Of a stretch of DNA of 64,000 bases, positions 1 to 10,449 are shown piece by piece; the stretch's first letter is position 1; every line of letters begins with the position of its first letter. The stretch spans positions 72,306,909 to 72,370,908 of the forward strand of contig OY856186.1 in assembly GCA_963693315.1 (NCBI GenBank). Reading direction: 5' to 3'. Position numbers and translations under genes: made by a program. Source of the stretch: Diogma glabrata (taxonomy: Eukaryota; Arthropoda; Insecta; Diptera; Cylindrotomidae). The notes beneath the pieces were generated by a model. It made no database searches. It was not told the DNA's origin and saw nothing but the letters and a program-made list of their open reading frames with translations.

Positions 1-425
1 AACGGGATGAGTCGAGCAAGTACAACATTAGCTAGTATTTTATATGTAGTGTTCAACAGTGCGATGTCACGATAATTTGCGCACTTTAGACGGTCACCTT
101 TCTTATGTAGCGGAACAATGAGAGTTGTTTTCCATGCAGCAGGTAGTTCTTCTTGGTCCCAGATTTCAAGAATCATATTTTATATACGTGAGACCAGAGC
201 TGCTCCTCCATTTTTCAATAGTTCTGCAGGAATTCCATCGATACCTGGTGATTTGACATTTTCAGTTTTTTAATGGCTGCTTCCACTTCTTCTATTACTG
301 GGAAGGGACAAAAATCTCCTTACTTGATGGAGCAATTGCTCGAATAGGATGAACTTCATTCGTCCTGTTCAGTAGGTCTCTGAAAGTGGAATCGCCCCAC
401 TGCTAGCAACATCACGTTCACTTGT
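1..425 (-). pseudogene. RTE-type reverse transcriptase fragment (relic)
   Basis: Read on the minus strand, this stretch encodes the N-terminal part of a non-LTR reverse transcriptase. Motifs seen are SPGIDGIPAELL, then LPAAWKTTLIVPLHKKGDRL, then CANYRDIALLNTTYKIL, which is the usual block before the catalytic aspartates. The frame is interrupted by one stop codon (after ...LVSRI, near 200) and by a frameshift near 255-275. The protein is related to the RT of the intact element at 18755-21742 but clearly of another subfamily (PAELLKNGG here, TSEMIVHGG there). The fragment runs off the left edge, so the catalytic core is outside the window. The recognisable part ends near 425. No function is expected. 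Confidence 0.8.
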
Positions 426-499
426 TGTAAGTTTATTATTTCCATTTCTGATGGTCGCCCAACCAAAATTTTCGTGAATGGATTCGTTTTGCATCTTCA

Positions 500-830
500 T
501 CAGAAACAACCTTTTTACACGTTTATATAGCGAGCCGCTTGATCAAAGACAGACGCCCGCTCCAAGCCGCTCCTAACATGGAAAACAAACACTTTTTACA
601 CATATATATAGCGAGCCACTTGATCCAAGACAGACACCCGCTCCAAGCCGCCCCTAACATGGAGAACAGACGCTTGAGTTGCATTGGTTTTATGGCGCCA
701 ATGACTCGCCATGGTGCAGAATCATCGAGTGTAAGCAGTAATTACTCTGCCCCTCTCAACTACACCAACCTAATTCTGTTAGCGTTACCCAGGTAGCACA
801 GCGTGGACGTAGAATTTCAGTATCCCAGCA
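500..830 (-). mobile_element. RTE 5' leader fragment with internal duplication
   Basis: The reverse complement matches the 5' leader of the intact RTE copy at 18425-18670. Shared stretches include the segments around CTACCTGGGTAACGCTAACA, GGGGCGGCTTGGAGCGGG and CTCGCTATATAAACGTG. A segment of about 90 bp is duplicated in tandem here (about 509-598 and 599-690). Similarity to the intact copy stops just after the leader's GTTGTTTCTG, where the RT fragment of another subfamily (1-425) follows after about 75 bp. The reading frames in this stretch are not genes. Confidence 0.75.
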
Positions 831-840
831 CCAGTTCTGG

Positions 841-2136
841 TAGGAGGTTATTGAACGAACGAACATAGGAACCCAATAAATCTACGCTTTAGCTAAACAC
901 TTTATAGTTTACCAACCCTTTATTGTTTTAATACTACAAGTTTTTCACACGCATAGTAAAACAAAATCCATATCAATGTCATTTTCTAATTCAAAAACGC
1001 ATTTTTTCTATTTCAATTTTAAGTAAATACATTATTTCTAAGGATTTGTGACAAAAATATTTAAATAAATTTGTTTAGATCAACATAAAATATCTTAGGT
1101 AATGAAAAAAAACCAGATGAGCCGTTGAATGAATACGAACCGTCTAACCCTTCTATAAAAAAAAAATAGTGTAAATAAAAACACATAAATGAAAAATTAA
1201 TGCACTTGTCAGATTTTTACATTGAAAGAGTAAATTAAATTTTACGACATTTTAAAATTTATTTATGAATAGCATTTATAAATATAATATATTGGATAAG
1301 AATGTTGAGAATTAATGATATATTTATAACAAAAATAAAACTAGCCCGTAAAAGTCTGGAACGAGCAAATCCTTTATTTGAATCTTCGACTTTTTATTTT
1401 AAATTTGTTAGCATTTGATTAGAATGATTCATTGCCGTAGGCTGAGGAATAGGTCCCTCCAAAATTTGGTTTTCCGTCGAGTATCAACAAGTAACATTTT
1501 CTCTCTATTGAAGATTTCAACTAAAAAATTATTTTTAATTTTATATAAATAGTTTGCAATATCGTTTGATTTATATAAATTGGATTACGATCGAACCATT
1601 CAACTTATTCGCTGGACCATAAATAATCGAACTAAAACTACTTATTCATGCGTCCATATTAGTGATTTGATTACAAATAACGATTACATGTTGGATTAAT
1701 TCTTTTTCAAAACTTTAATTAAATATTATATGTATAATCATATTATTATTCCTTTATGTCAATGTGTGTTGATTTTGAATTAATTGAAAATAAATATTGC
1801 ATTTTATTTATTGATATGATTAAATCTGGCTGAGTGTGTATTACTTACTTAATTTGTTTAGTTTATGTTTAATTATTTTAAAAATTAAAAATTTCATACT
1901 TTATCGTAACATTACATTTCAACCAAGACATGTACCAAATTTCACCCAAGATTTGATATGGGCAGTGTTAGTAAAAATGGAGCACTATACGAGAGAACAA
2001 CGAGTTTTAATTATTGAACAATAATTACAACATTTTGAAAATATGGGGTCACAGTTCGCAAATTCTTTACAAATTTTTTCGGAATATTATTTAACTTCGC
2101 TAAATACTAATTGTGAGGAAAGTAAATGACAAAATA
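841..2136. other. AT-rich stretch, nothing recognised
   Basis: Very AT-rich DNA with short A and T runs. I see no coding similarity, inverted repeat or tandem repeat that I can support. The short open frame at 1836-2024 has no recognisable motif. Confidence 0.5.
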
Positions 2137-2600
2137 TGTAGGGGCTGAAATCTCAAGCTCTGAGAAATCAAGATTTCGGTCTGGGTTAAGGATTTTGATA
2201 TAGTTTTCGGCAAAAAACTTTTATGAGGACATTGTTTTTAGTTTTGGTCAGCGATGTATATTTATTTAGCGAGAAAATATTACATATTACGTATATTTAG
2301 CGAGAAAATATTACAAAATCACAAATCCATATTTCTTTCGAAATTCTAAAAATATTGTAAAAATTAAATAAAATCAAAAATTTAAATTTTTTCCAAAATT
2401 CTAAATATATTGCAAAAATTGAAACTTTTTTCAAAATTCCAAAAATTATAATAAAATCAAAAATTCAAAGTTTTTCAAAATTCTAAAAATATTGCAAAAA
2501 TTATTACAAAATCAAAAAAACAAACTTTTTTTCAAAATTCCAAAAATATTTCAAAAACTATAACAAAGAAAAAAATAAATGAAATCATTTTTTGACACAC
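2137..2600 (-). mobile_element. H-family element, antisense terminal fragment
   Basis: The reverse complement of the right end of the H family: GGGGCTGAAATCTCAAGCTCTGAGA, then ATTTCGGTCTGGGTTAAGG, then the TTTTCGGCAAAAAACTTTTATGAGGACA segment. It is followed by about five antisense units of the ~56-bp minisatellite (CAAAATTCTAAAAATATTGC type, 2330-2580). The rest of the element is missing. The minisatellite units carry many small differences, so the copy is old. Confidence 0.7.
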
Positions 2601-3047
2601 ATTGATTTTCACATTGTTTTGTGAAAAAAGGAAAGATAAAAAAATGATATTTTGGTTTTTTTATAATCAAAAATAGTTTTTAAAATTTCATGAGAAAAAA
2701 TAAATTTATCCATAATGAAAAAAATGTCAACAAGTTTTCATAATACACTTTGTAATTAATTACATAAGTTAAATATTTCTTGATGTCTTTAGAAAATATT
2801 GCTCATTAAGTTAAAATTACTCTCGTAATTATTGCATTCATTTTATAAAAATTAGCACAGCTTTGAAGAAAACATTTAATATTTTTGATATTTTAAATTT
2901 AGAACTGATTTTAATTTATAATTTAATAAAAAAGGTTGTGGCAGTACATTGGAAAACAAATCAAAATGGAGAAAAGAGATAATTGAATATAACAGATTTG
3001 CTATCATGACATTTTGATAGTTACATTATCTCTGTATTTATATACAG

Positions 3048-3128
3048 TAGTACCTCGCTTAATAAGCATAATTCCTTCCAGAATCTTTATCGATTACTGA
3101 ACAAGGTGCTCGTTAGGAGTTAAACTGT
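3048..3128. mobile_element. Possible pogo/Tigger-like MITE end
   Basis: The sequence TA-CAGTAGTACCTCGCTTAATAAGC, followed by AATTCCTTCCAGAATC and GGTGCTCGTTAGGAGTTAAAC, resembles ends of pogo/Tigger-type DNA transposon relics, which begin CAG...ACCTCG and sit next to TA. I do not see the opposite terminus, so this is at best a solo end. Confidence 0.3.
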
Positions 3129-3340
3129 TTTTGGATAGTTACATGTGGGTTCTCTGAACCTTAAATGTGGTAATTTTGATAACTAACTAACATAAAGTTC
3201 ATTTATTAATTCAACAAAATCTCTTCGCTGTGTATCAGGCTTCTTGTGTCAATTAAATAAGCGAGTAGACTCAGATATTTAGTGAGTATACGCTGTACAA
3301 ATGCTTGAAGCATTTCCTATCATATCCTAGTGTTCCCTAT

Positions 3341-4660
3341 TACTTCGGTCTGAAAGACCTAAGTATTCAATTCTCTAGCCAAAAGTGAAATTCTAACCCC
3401 ACCTTTTTTGGCATTTCTCGACGTTTTCGGACCTACTGATTCTAAAAAATCAAAAAAAATTGCAAAGAATCGTCAAGTGTGTCAAAACAAGGACATTTGC
3501 ATATTTATGCTTAAAAACTTTCATTTCAAGTGATTACGAATAGGAACACTGAATTTGGAGAAATTTGGTCGGGATTGGTATGTGAGACCATAAACTGGAT
3601 TTACTCAACTTTTTCAAAAAATATGAAATTAATTATTTGTTTGACATGAAATGTTATCGAACATGAAATGGGACAGGGAAATTTTTGATTTTGTTACAAT
3701 TTTTAAAATATTTTTGGAATTTTGAAAAAAGTTTGTATATTTGATTTTGTTATAATTTTTGCAATATTTTTAGAATTTTGATAAATGTTTCAATTTTTGA
3801 TTTTGTCAGAATTTTCGGAATATTTTTAGAATTTTGAAAAAGTTTCAATTTTTGATTTTATTATAATTTTTTGAGTATTTTTGGCATTTTGAAAAAAGTT
3901 TGTATTTTTTATATTGTTAAAATTTTGCAATATTTGTAGAATATTGGAAAAAGTTTGAATTTTTGAATTTATGAATTAAGATATTTTGCAATAATTTTAG
4001 ACTTTTGAAAAAAGTTTCAATTTTTGATTTTTTAAGAATTTTCGGAATATTTTTAGAAATTTGAAAAAGTTTAAATGATTGATTTTATTATAATTTTTGG
4101 AATTTTGAAAAAAATTTGTATTTTTGATTTTGTTATAATTTTTGCAATATTTTAAGAATATTAGAAAAAGTTTCAATTTTTGACTTTGTTATAATTTTTG
4201 CAATAATTTAAGAATTTTGAAAAATTTTCAATCTTTGATTTTGTAATAATTTTTGGAATGTTTTTAGAAGTTTAAAAAAAAAGTTTAAGTTTTTGATTTT
4301 ATTTTAATTTTTAGAATATTTTTGGAATTTTGAAAGAAATATGAATTTTTGATTTTGTAATATTTTCTTGAAACGCTAAAGAGCTTGTTGAGTAGTTTGC
4401 TGTGTGTATCATCTTTTCATTAAGTTATATTAAGTTATGATCTGTTATAATTTTGAGGCAACGTATTAATATTTCGTGTTTGTTTTGAAATAAATTTCTC
4501 ATTAGAGATAAACAAATACTTGTGCTTTAACAAAGAGTTTATGTTTGATATACATCGCTGCCCAAAACTAAAAACAATGTCCTTGTCCTAGCAAAATCCT
4601 TAACCCAGACCGAAGTCTTGATATCTCAAAGCCGTAAGATTTCAGCTCCTTCTTATTTTG
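3341..4660 (+). mobile_element. H-family element (Helentron/DINE-like candidate), copy in unit 1
   Basis: The left end is a hairpin, ACTTCGGTCT-GAA-AGACCTAAGT. Then come CCAAAAGTGAAATTCTAACCCC and CTCGACGTTTTCGGACCTACTGATTC. The core is a minisatellite, then an AT-rich spacer (GTTTGCTGTGTGTATCATC). The right end is TTAACCCAGACCGAAGTCTTGATATCTC, where AGACCGAAGT is the inverse of the left ACTTCGGTCT. Short subterminal inverted repeats, a minisatellite core and a terminal stem resemble non-autonomous Helentron/DINE-1 elements. A MITE-type transposon is the alternative. No coding capacity is seen. The exact ends are uncertain. Confidence 0.65.
3677..4360 (+). repeat. Minisatellite, ~56-bp period, ~12 units
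   Basis: Head-to-tail units of about 56 bp made of four blocks: TTTTTGATTTTG, TTATAATTTTTG, CAATATTTTTAG and AATTTTGAAAAAAGTTTCAA. Units vary by substitutions and short indels, and some lack a block. It forms the core of the H element. The same array recurs at 6650-7330 and 33760-34260 (+) and at 2330-2580, 10800-11270 and 46290-46700 (reverse). Confidence 0.88.
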
Positions 4661-5586
4661 TTTCTGCAGAATGATGAATGAAATTGAATTGAAGCGGTCG
4701 TATATCAAAATTTAATAAACATTGAAGTTTGTCATTGGTGTGCCATTTCAAATGACAACGAATAATCAGGATTAGGTGACGTTGTCTCTTTATTTCTTTT
4801 TTTTATAATATCAAAATATAATGTTATTTTTTTGGTTTTGTTAAAATTAAGTTCAGAGCAAAATATGTTATAATTATAATTAAATTTTAATTCAAAATCA
4901 ATTGTGCTTGAGTAAACATATACAACCAATTATTGTAAGAGAAAAATTGTTTAAATAAAATTATAGTTTATTTCATTTAACTAAAAGCCGTGTTAATTTA
5001 ATATACGAACTCCTTAGTTCCTATATAACAAAGGATCTAAAAGCTTTGCAAAATTTACAATTCTTGTGTACGACGCCGAATTCATACACTGCTTCAACAT
5101 TAACATTTACGGTTTGTTTTTGCCCAGTGTATTTAGTATTAATTTTCATTAATTGATCTATTCTTTCTGAATATTTTAATTACTTGCTTCATATGTTAAA
5201 AAATAAATAAAAAGCAATAAACTAAATAAAACCCAATAAAACAATCATATAATGGTAAACAAATATATTTCCATTATATGTTTGTCAAATATTGCACACA
5301 CACTTAATGATTTTTTGGCAAAAAGTTCGATGATCAAGCTCATGGCCTCGCATTCAGAAGCAACCCATTACCATGATCCTACATCCAAAGTTACAACGCA
5401 TTATCATTCAAACTGAATGTTTTTAATCAAAAAGCATAAAAGCTTTTTTTCGATACTTAAATATTTTTGACACGCTTCCGTTTCAGCTTTATCGAGTCGA
5501 TCATACTTTTGGATCATCGCATACACATCAAACACACAAATTTTAAATTTTTTGTGATCGCTCTAGCATAGTTTTCGCGCATTCAT

Positions 5587-5620
5587 TATATATAAACGGC
5601 CGCACAGCAGACTCTCAGAT
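5587..5620 (+). promoter_or_regulatory. TATA box plus initiator-like core promoter (unit 1)
   Basis: TATATAAA at 5589-5596 is followed by the GC-rich stretch CGGCCGCACAGCAGACTC and by TCAGAT at 5615-5620, an initiator-like motif. The A of the initiator is 26-28 bp from the TATA element, which fits the spacing of animal TATA promoters. A short ORF starts 31 bp after the presumed start site. The module is repeated at 8573-8604. Transcription is inferred only. Confidence 0.4.
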
Positions 5621-5650
5621 CTTCTTTTATTTTGCTTATTTAGACTCGTT

Positions 5651-5698
5651 ATGACTCAAAACGTCGAGAACGGCAAAAAAGTGAAAATAAGATTTTGA
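5651..5698 (+). CDS. 15-codon ORF downstream of the promoter-like module (unit 1)
   Basis: The frame reads MTQNVENGKKVKIRF and stops. It begins 34 bp after the presumed initiator. It could instead be the first coding exon of a spliced gene: a possible donor (AAAAAA|GTGAAA) lies inside it, which would leave a start peptide of about ten residues. I recognise no protein family. The second copy at 8635 differs by one visible substitution (ACT to ATT at codon 2). Coding status is uncertain. Confidence 0.25.
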   Translation: MTQNVENGKKVKIRF

Positions 5699-6148
5699 AA
5701 ATTTTCTTTCTAAGTAATACTTAGGTTGTTTACCAAATACTAGTTCGTATCATCGTCTATAAGGTTAATTAATTAAGTAAGTAAACTATTATAAATACCT
5801 TGCAATTTGTCATGCATGCTAGTTTATCTATAAAAAAAAATTCAAATAATTTAAAAACCGTAAATAGTTTATTAATAGTTTAATTGTTTTCTTGTGAACT
5901 ATAAACACAAAAATCTGCACAAGGGCAGCATTTAGAACAGTTAAATAATAACTTTAACGTAGTTTAAAATTCAAAACAATTTTATCACATCACATATACA
6001 TACTAGTACATTCGACAAAGCGAGTAGACTCAGATATTTAGTGAGTATACGCTGTACAAAGCTTGTAGCGACCCAATTAAAATTACTACGCAACACATAA
6101 ACATTCAAATAAATTCAAGCATTTCCTATCATACCCTAGTGTTCCCTA

Positions 6149-7650
6149 TTACTTCGGTCTGAAAGACCTAAGTATTCAATTCTCTAGCCAAAAGCGAAAT
6201 TCTAACCCCACCTTTTTTTGAATTTCTCTACGTTTTAGGACCTACTGATTCTAAAAAATCAAAAAAAAATTGCATGTCTGTCTGCCGGCCGGCCGTCACA
6301 ACCGACAAAATCAAGAAAACAGCAGAAGTGATTTCAAAAATTTTTGTTTCTAAAAATAGGCATACTCAATGGTAAAAGCAGAAAGGACGATGTGTTTGAT
6401 AGCTGTCACAGAAGTGTGTCAAAGAATCGTCAAGTGTGTCAAAACAAGGACATTTGCAAATTTGTGCTTAAAAACGTTCATTTCAACTGATTACGAATAG
6501 GAACATTGAATTTGGAGAAATCTTGAATGTCGGGATTGGTATGTGAGACCAAAAACTAGATTTACTCAGCTTTTTGAAAAAATATGAAATTAATTATTTG
6601 TTTGACATGAAATGTTATCGAACATGAAATTGGACCGGGAAATTTTTGATTTTGTTATAATTTTTAAAATATTTTTGGAATTTTGAAAAAAGTTGGTATT
6701 TTTGATTTTGTTATAATTTTTGCAATATTTTTAGAATTTTGATAAATGTTTCAATTTTTGATTTTGTCAGAATTTTCGGAATATTTTTAGAATTTTGAAA
6801 AAGTTTCAATTTTTAATTTATTATAATTTTTTGAATATTTTTGGCATTTTGAAAAAAGTTTGTATTTTTGATCTTGTTAAAATTTTTGCAATATTTGTAG
6901 AATATTGGAAAAAGTTTGAATTTTTTAATTTATGAATTAAGATATTTTGCAATAATTTTAGACTTTTGAAAAAAGTTTCAATTTTTGATTTTTTAAGAAT
7001 TTTCGGAATATTTTTAGAATTTTGAAAAAGTTTAAATGATTGATTTTATTATAATTTTTGGAATTTTGAAAAAAATTTGTATTTTCGATTTTGTTATAAT
7101 TTTTGCAATATTTTAAGAATATTGGAAAAAGTTTCAATTTTTGACTTTGTTATAATTTTTGCAATAATTTTAGAATTTTGAAAAAAGTTTCAATCTTTGA
7201 TTTTGTAATAATTTTTGGAATGTTTTTAGAAGTTTAAAAAAAAAGTTTAAGTTTTTGATTTTATTTTAATTTTTAGAATATTTTTGGAATTTTGAAAGAA
7301 ATATGAATTTTTGATTTTGTAATATTTTCTTGAAACGCTAAAGAGCTTGTTGAGTAGTTTGCTGTGTGTATATCATCTTTTCATTAAGTTATATTAAGTT
7401 ATGATCTGTTATAATTTTGAGGCAACGTATTAATATTTCATGTTTGTTTTGAAATAAATTTATAATTAGAGATAAACAAATACTTGTGCTTTAACAAAGA
7501 GTTTATGTTTGATATACATCGCTGCCCAAAACTAAAAACAATGTCCTCATAAAAGTTTTTTGCCGAAAACTATAGCAAAATCCTTAACCCAGACCGAAGT
7601 CTTGATATCTCAAAGCCGTAAGATTTCAGCTCCTTCTTATTTTGTTTCTG
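6149..7650 (+). mobile_element. H-family element, copy in unit 2 (most complete)
   Basis: The fullest H copy. It has the left hairpin ACTTCGGTCTGAAAGACCTAAGT, the CTCTACGTTTTAGGACCTACTGATTC segment, a GC-rich CTGTCTGCCGGCCGGCCGTCAC island (6276-6300), the AGAATCGTCAAGTGTGTCAAAACAAGG segment, the minisatellite, the AAAGTTTTTTGCCGAAAACTAT segment and the right AGACCGAAGTCTTGATATCTC. The GC-rich island and the GTGTGTCAAAA motif are kept in the copies at 33008 and 46090. No reading frame of note. Confidence 0.7.
6650..7330 (+). repeat. Minisatellite, ~56-bp period (unit 2)
   Basis: Same array as 3677-4360, about 12 units, differing from it by scattered substitutions and one- to three-base indels. 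Confidence 0.88.
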
Positions 7651-8570
7651 CAGAATGATGAATGAAATTGAATTGAAGCGGTCGTATATCAAAATTTAAT
7701 AAACATTGAAGTTTGTCATTGGTGTGCCATTTCAAATGACAACGAATAATCAGGATTAGGTGACGTTGTCTCTTTATTTCTTTTTTTTATAATATCAAAA
7801 TATAATGTTATTTTTTTGGTTTTGTTAAAATTAAGTTCAGAGCAAAATATGTTATAATTATAATTAAATTTTAATTCAAAATCAATTGTGCTTGAGTAAA
7901 CATATACAACCAATTATTGTAAGAGAAAAATTGTTTAAATAAAATTATAGTTTATTTCATTTAACTAAAAGCCGTGTTAATTTAATATACGAACTCCTTA
8001 GTTCCTATATAACAAAGGATCTAAAAGCTTTGTAAAATCTACAATTCTTGTGTACGACGCCGAATTCATACACTGCTTCAACATTAACATTTACGGTTTG
8101 TTTTTGCCCAGTGTATTTAGTATTAATTTTCATTAATTGATTTATTCTTTCTGAATATTTTAATTACTTGCTTCATATGTTAAAAAATAAATAAAAAGCA
8201 ATAAACTAAATGAAACCCAATAAAACAATCATATAATGGTAAACAAATATATTTCCATTATATGTTTGTCAAATATTGCACACACACTTAATGATTTTTT
8301 GGCAAAAAGTTCGATGATCAAGCTCATGGCCTCGCATTCAGAAGCAACCCATTACCATGATCCTACATCCAAAGTTACAACGCATTATCATTCAAACTGA
8401 ATGTTTTTAATCAAAAAGCATAAAAGCTTTTTTTCGATACTTAAATATTTTTGACACGCTTCCGTTTCAGCTTTATCGAGTCGATCATACTTTTGGATCA
8501 TCGCATACACATCAAACACACAAATTTTAAATTTTTTGTGATCGCTCTAGCATAGTTTTCGCGCATTCAT

Positions 8571-8604
8571 TATATATAAACGGCCGCACAGCAGACTCTC
8601 AGAT
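8571..8604 (+). promoter_or_regulatory. TATA box plus initiator-like core promoter (unit 2)
   Basis: TATATAAA at 8573-8580 and TCAGAT at 8599-8604, identical in sequence and spacing to the unit 1 module 2984 bp upstream. Confidence 0.4.
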
Positions 8605-8634
8605 CTTCTTTTATTTTGCTTATTTAGACTCGTT

Positions 8635-8682
8635 ATGATTCAAAACGTCGAGAACGGCAAAAAAGTGAAAATAAGATTTTGA
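8635..8682 (+). CDS. 15-codon ORF downstream of the promoter-like module (unit 2)
   Basis: Copy of the ORF at 5651 with ATT in place of ACT at codon 2, so it reads MIQNVENGKKVKIRF. It may be a first exon ending at the internal GTGAAA donor. No family recognised. Confidence 0.25.
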   Translation: MIQNVENGKKVKIRF

Positions 8683-9503
8683 AAATTTTCTTTCTAAGTA
8701 ATACTTAGGTTGTTTACCAAATACTAGTTCGTATCATCGTCTATAAGGTTAATTAATTAAGTAAGTAAACTATTATAAATACCTTGCAATTTGTCATGCA
8801 TGCTAGTTTATCTATAAAAAAAAATTCAAATAATTTAAAAACCGTAAATAGTTTATTAATAGTTTAATTGTTTTCTTGTGAACTATAAACACAAAAATCT
8901 GCACAAGGGCAGCATTTAGAACAGTTAAATAATAACTTTAACGTAGTTTAAAATTCAAAACAATTTTATCACATCACATATACATACTAGTACATACGAC
9001 AAAGCAAATTAAGCATATAATAATAATATGTAATCAAAATATCATATAACATTTTTTTAATAATAAACAAATATGTATATTGTATTCTGCTTTGATTTAT
9101 GCTAAAAACTATAACACAAATCTTTGATTACAAAGCACTGCACAAATAGTTGATTTGATTGAAAAACACAATAACCGACGAATTTTTATTCAAATTTTAT
9201 TAAAACTCATCACACTATGTATATTATAATCTAACCAACGCGAATGTTTAATTTAAACTGTCATTTTAAAGATATATTTTTAAAATAGACTTGGTTTTTG
9301 AATTATGAAAAAAAAAGAATTTACCATTAAATTCATAATAGCTTATACAGTTGGTTAGAAAAGTAGATACGAATATGGTAGTTGAAACACTGGTACGATC
9401 GAATTTTATCGGAAATTTTTATTCGAATGCAAAATAATCCTAGGTGAATGAGGTGACAGTAATCAGGTGACAGTAAAAATATTTTATTTTGGTTGTTAAC
9501 GCT

Positions 9504-10031
9504 TTTGGTTTTGTTTTGTTTATGCTTACATTTTTGTGTTGACAATTCTTGATAAAATTGGTGTTGTGGCTTTCGGGCTAAATTTATCTTTTGTGATATC
9601 AAAATTAATGATTTCAATTAAATAAAAGTGACCTATAAAGTTTGACGTATAAACCCATCTTTTTGTCTTTTGACTGTTCGGTCCGGTTTGACGTAATATT
9701 TAACCAAGTGAAGTTACAAGAAAAAAATTTTACGTAAAATCTCGTGATATTTTTTATGATATTGGTAGTGTTCGGTCGTGCAATATCATAATAAATATCA
9801 CGACATTTTACGTCAATTTTTTTTCTTCTAACTTCACTTCGTTGAATATTATGTCAAACCGGAACGAACAGCCGAAAGATAAAAAGATGCATTTATACGT
9901 CAACCTTTATAGGTCACTTTTATTTCAATTAATTTTATCACAAAAGATAAATTTAGCCCGAAAGCCATAAATACAATTTTATCAAGAATAGTCAACACAA
10001 AAATGTAAGCATAAACAATACAAAACCAAAT
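9504..10031. mobile_element. Large palindromic (foldback) element
   Basis: Two inverted arms of roughly 240 bp meet near 9760. The left arm starts with CTTTTGGTTTTG...TATGCTTACATTTTTGTG. The right arm ends with CACAAAAATGTAAGCATAAAC...CAAAACC. Other paired segments include GGCTTTCGGGCTAAATTTATC and AAAAGTGACCTATAAAG. The arms differ by scattered mismatches and small indels. The central spacer is short (about 40 bp around TGATATTGGTAGTGTTCGGTCG). No coding capacity. It abuts the RTE 3' end at 10031. Confidence 0.85.
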
Positions 10032-10372
10032 TTTTTGTGGAATTCATACTCCATGTAGGAGCGCTGCCAAGCTAATAAACTACAAATATTCACCACGCTC
10101 ACTTGCAACAGCGGTATAATTTCCTTGGCAACCGGTTTTTGAAGGTCATTCATTACGTCCGTCCCCCATTGTAGTTGTGGTCTAGCTCGCGGTAGTCCAT
10201 TTCCTGAGGTCCATTTTTATTTATCATTCAAGACTATGAATCGGCTCATAGAACATGCCCAAACCAAGTAATTCTATTGGAATGCATACAACCTATTATA
10301 TCAGCATCCTAAAAATAGACTCTGATCTCAAAGTTATATGAGGTTCTGTACTCTCCATCATCTCTCATAAGT
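10031..10372 (-). mobile_element. 5'-truncated RTE copy (3' end only)
   Basis: The reverse complement aligns over its length with 21405-21752 of the intact RTE. Shared segments are AACTTTGAGATCAGAG, TGATATAATAGGTTGTAT, TTGGTTTGGGCATGTTC, the CGAGCTAGACCACAACTACAATGGG block (RPRLQW region) and GCTCCTACATGGAG. The frame is broken by several indels. Its 3' terminus meets the palindrome at 9504-10031 directly, with only a short T run between. Confidence 0.85.
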
Positions 10373-10449
10373 AGTCTTGTATAACTTTAGTTTGGTGTTA
10401 GTTGACTCATATAATTAGATGCGGTACTCGCGCGAAAAAATGGTAAAAA

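Larger units (their letters stand above)
3259..6017. repeat. Tandem segmental duplication, unit 1
   Basis: This unit matches 6018-9004 almost base for base. Both begin AAGCGAGTAGACTCAGATATT and both end in ...ACTAGTACATNCGACAAAG. Unit 1 lacks three pieces present in unit 2: about 60 bp near 3300 (GCTTGTAGCGACCC...), about 150 bp near 3458 (the CTGCCGGCCGGCCGTC segment) and about 27 bp near 4585 (AAAAGTTTTTTGCCGAAAAC). The unit carries an H element at its left and, at its right, a promoter-like module with a 15-codon ORF. The 65-aa antisense frame at 4732-4929 is identical in unit 2 because the DNA is identical, not through evident selection. Confidence 0.92.
6018..9004. repeat. Tandem segmental duplication, unit 2
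   Basis: The longer partner of 3259-6017. It starts in the same AAGCGAGTAGACTC sequence and ends at CATACGACAAAGC (about 9004), where the two units part. From about 4620/7600 onward the offset is constant at 2984 bp with very few mismatches, so the duplication is recent, or the pair is two haplotypes assembled in series. It contains the fuller H element (6149-7650) and the second promoter-like module. Confidence 0.92.

Noticed and set aside
3677..4360. Regular ~56-bp repeats as a CRISPR-like array
   Set aside because: There are no unique spacers between constant repeats; every base belongs to the repeat, and the DNA is eukaryotic.
4732..7913. Identical 65-aa antisense frames at 4732-4929 and 7716-7913 as a conserved gene pair
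   Set aside because: They are identical because the whole DNA unit is duplicated; the sequence is AT-rich with no motif.
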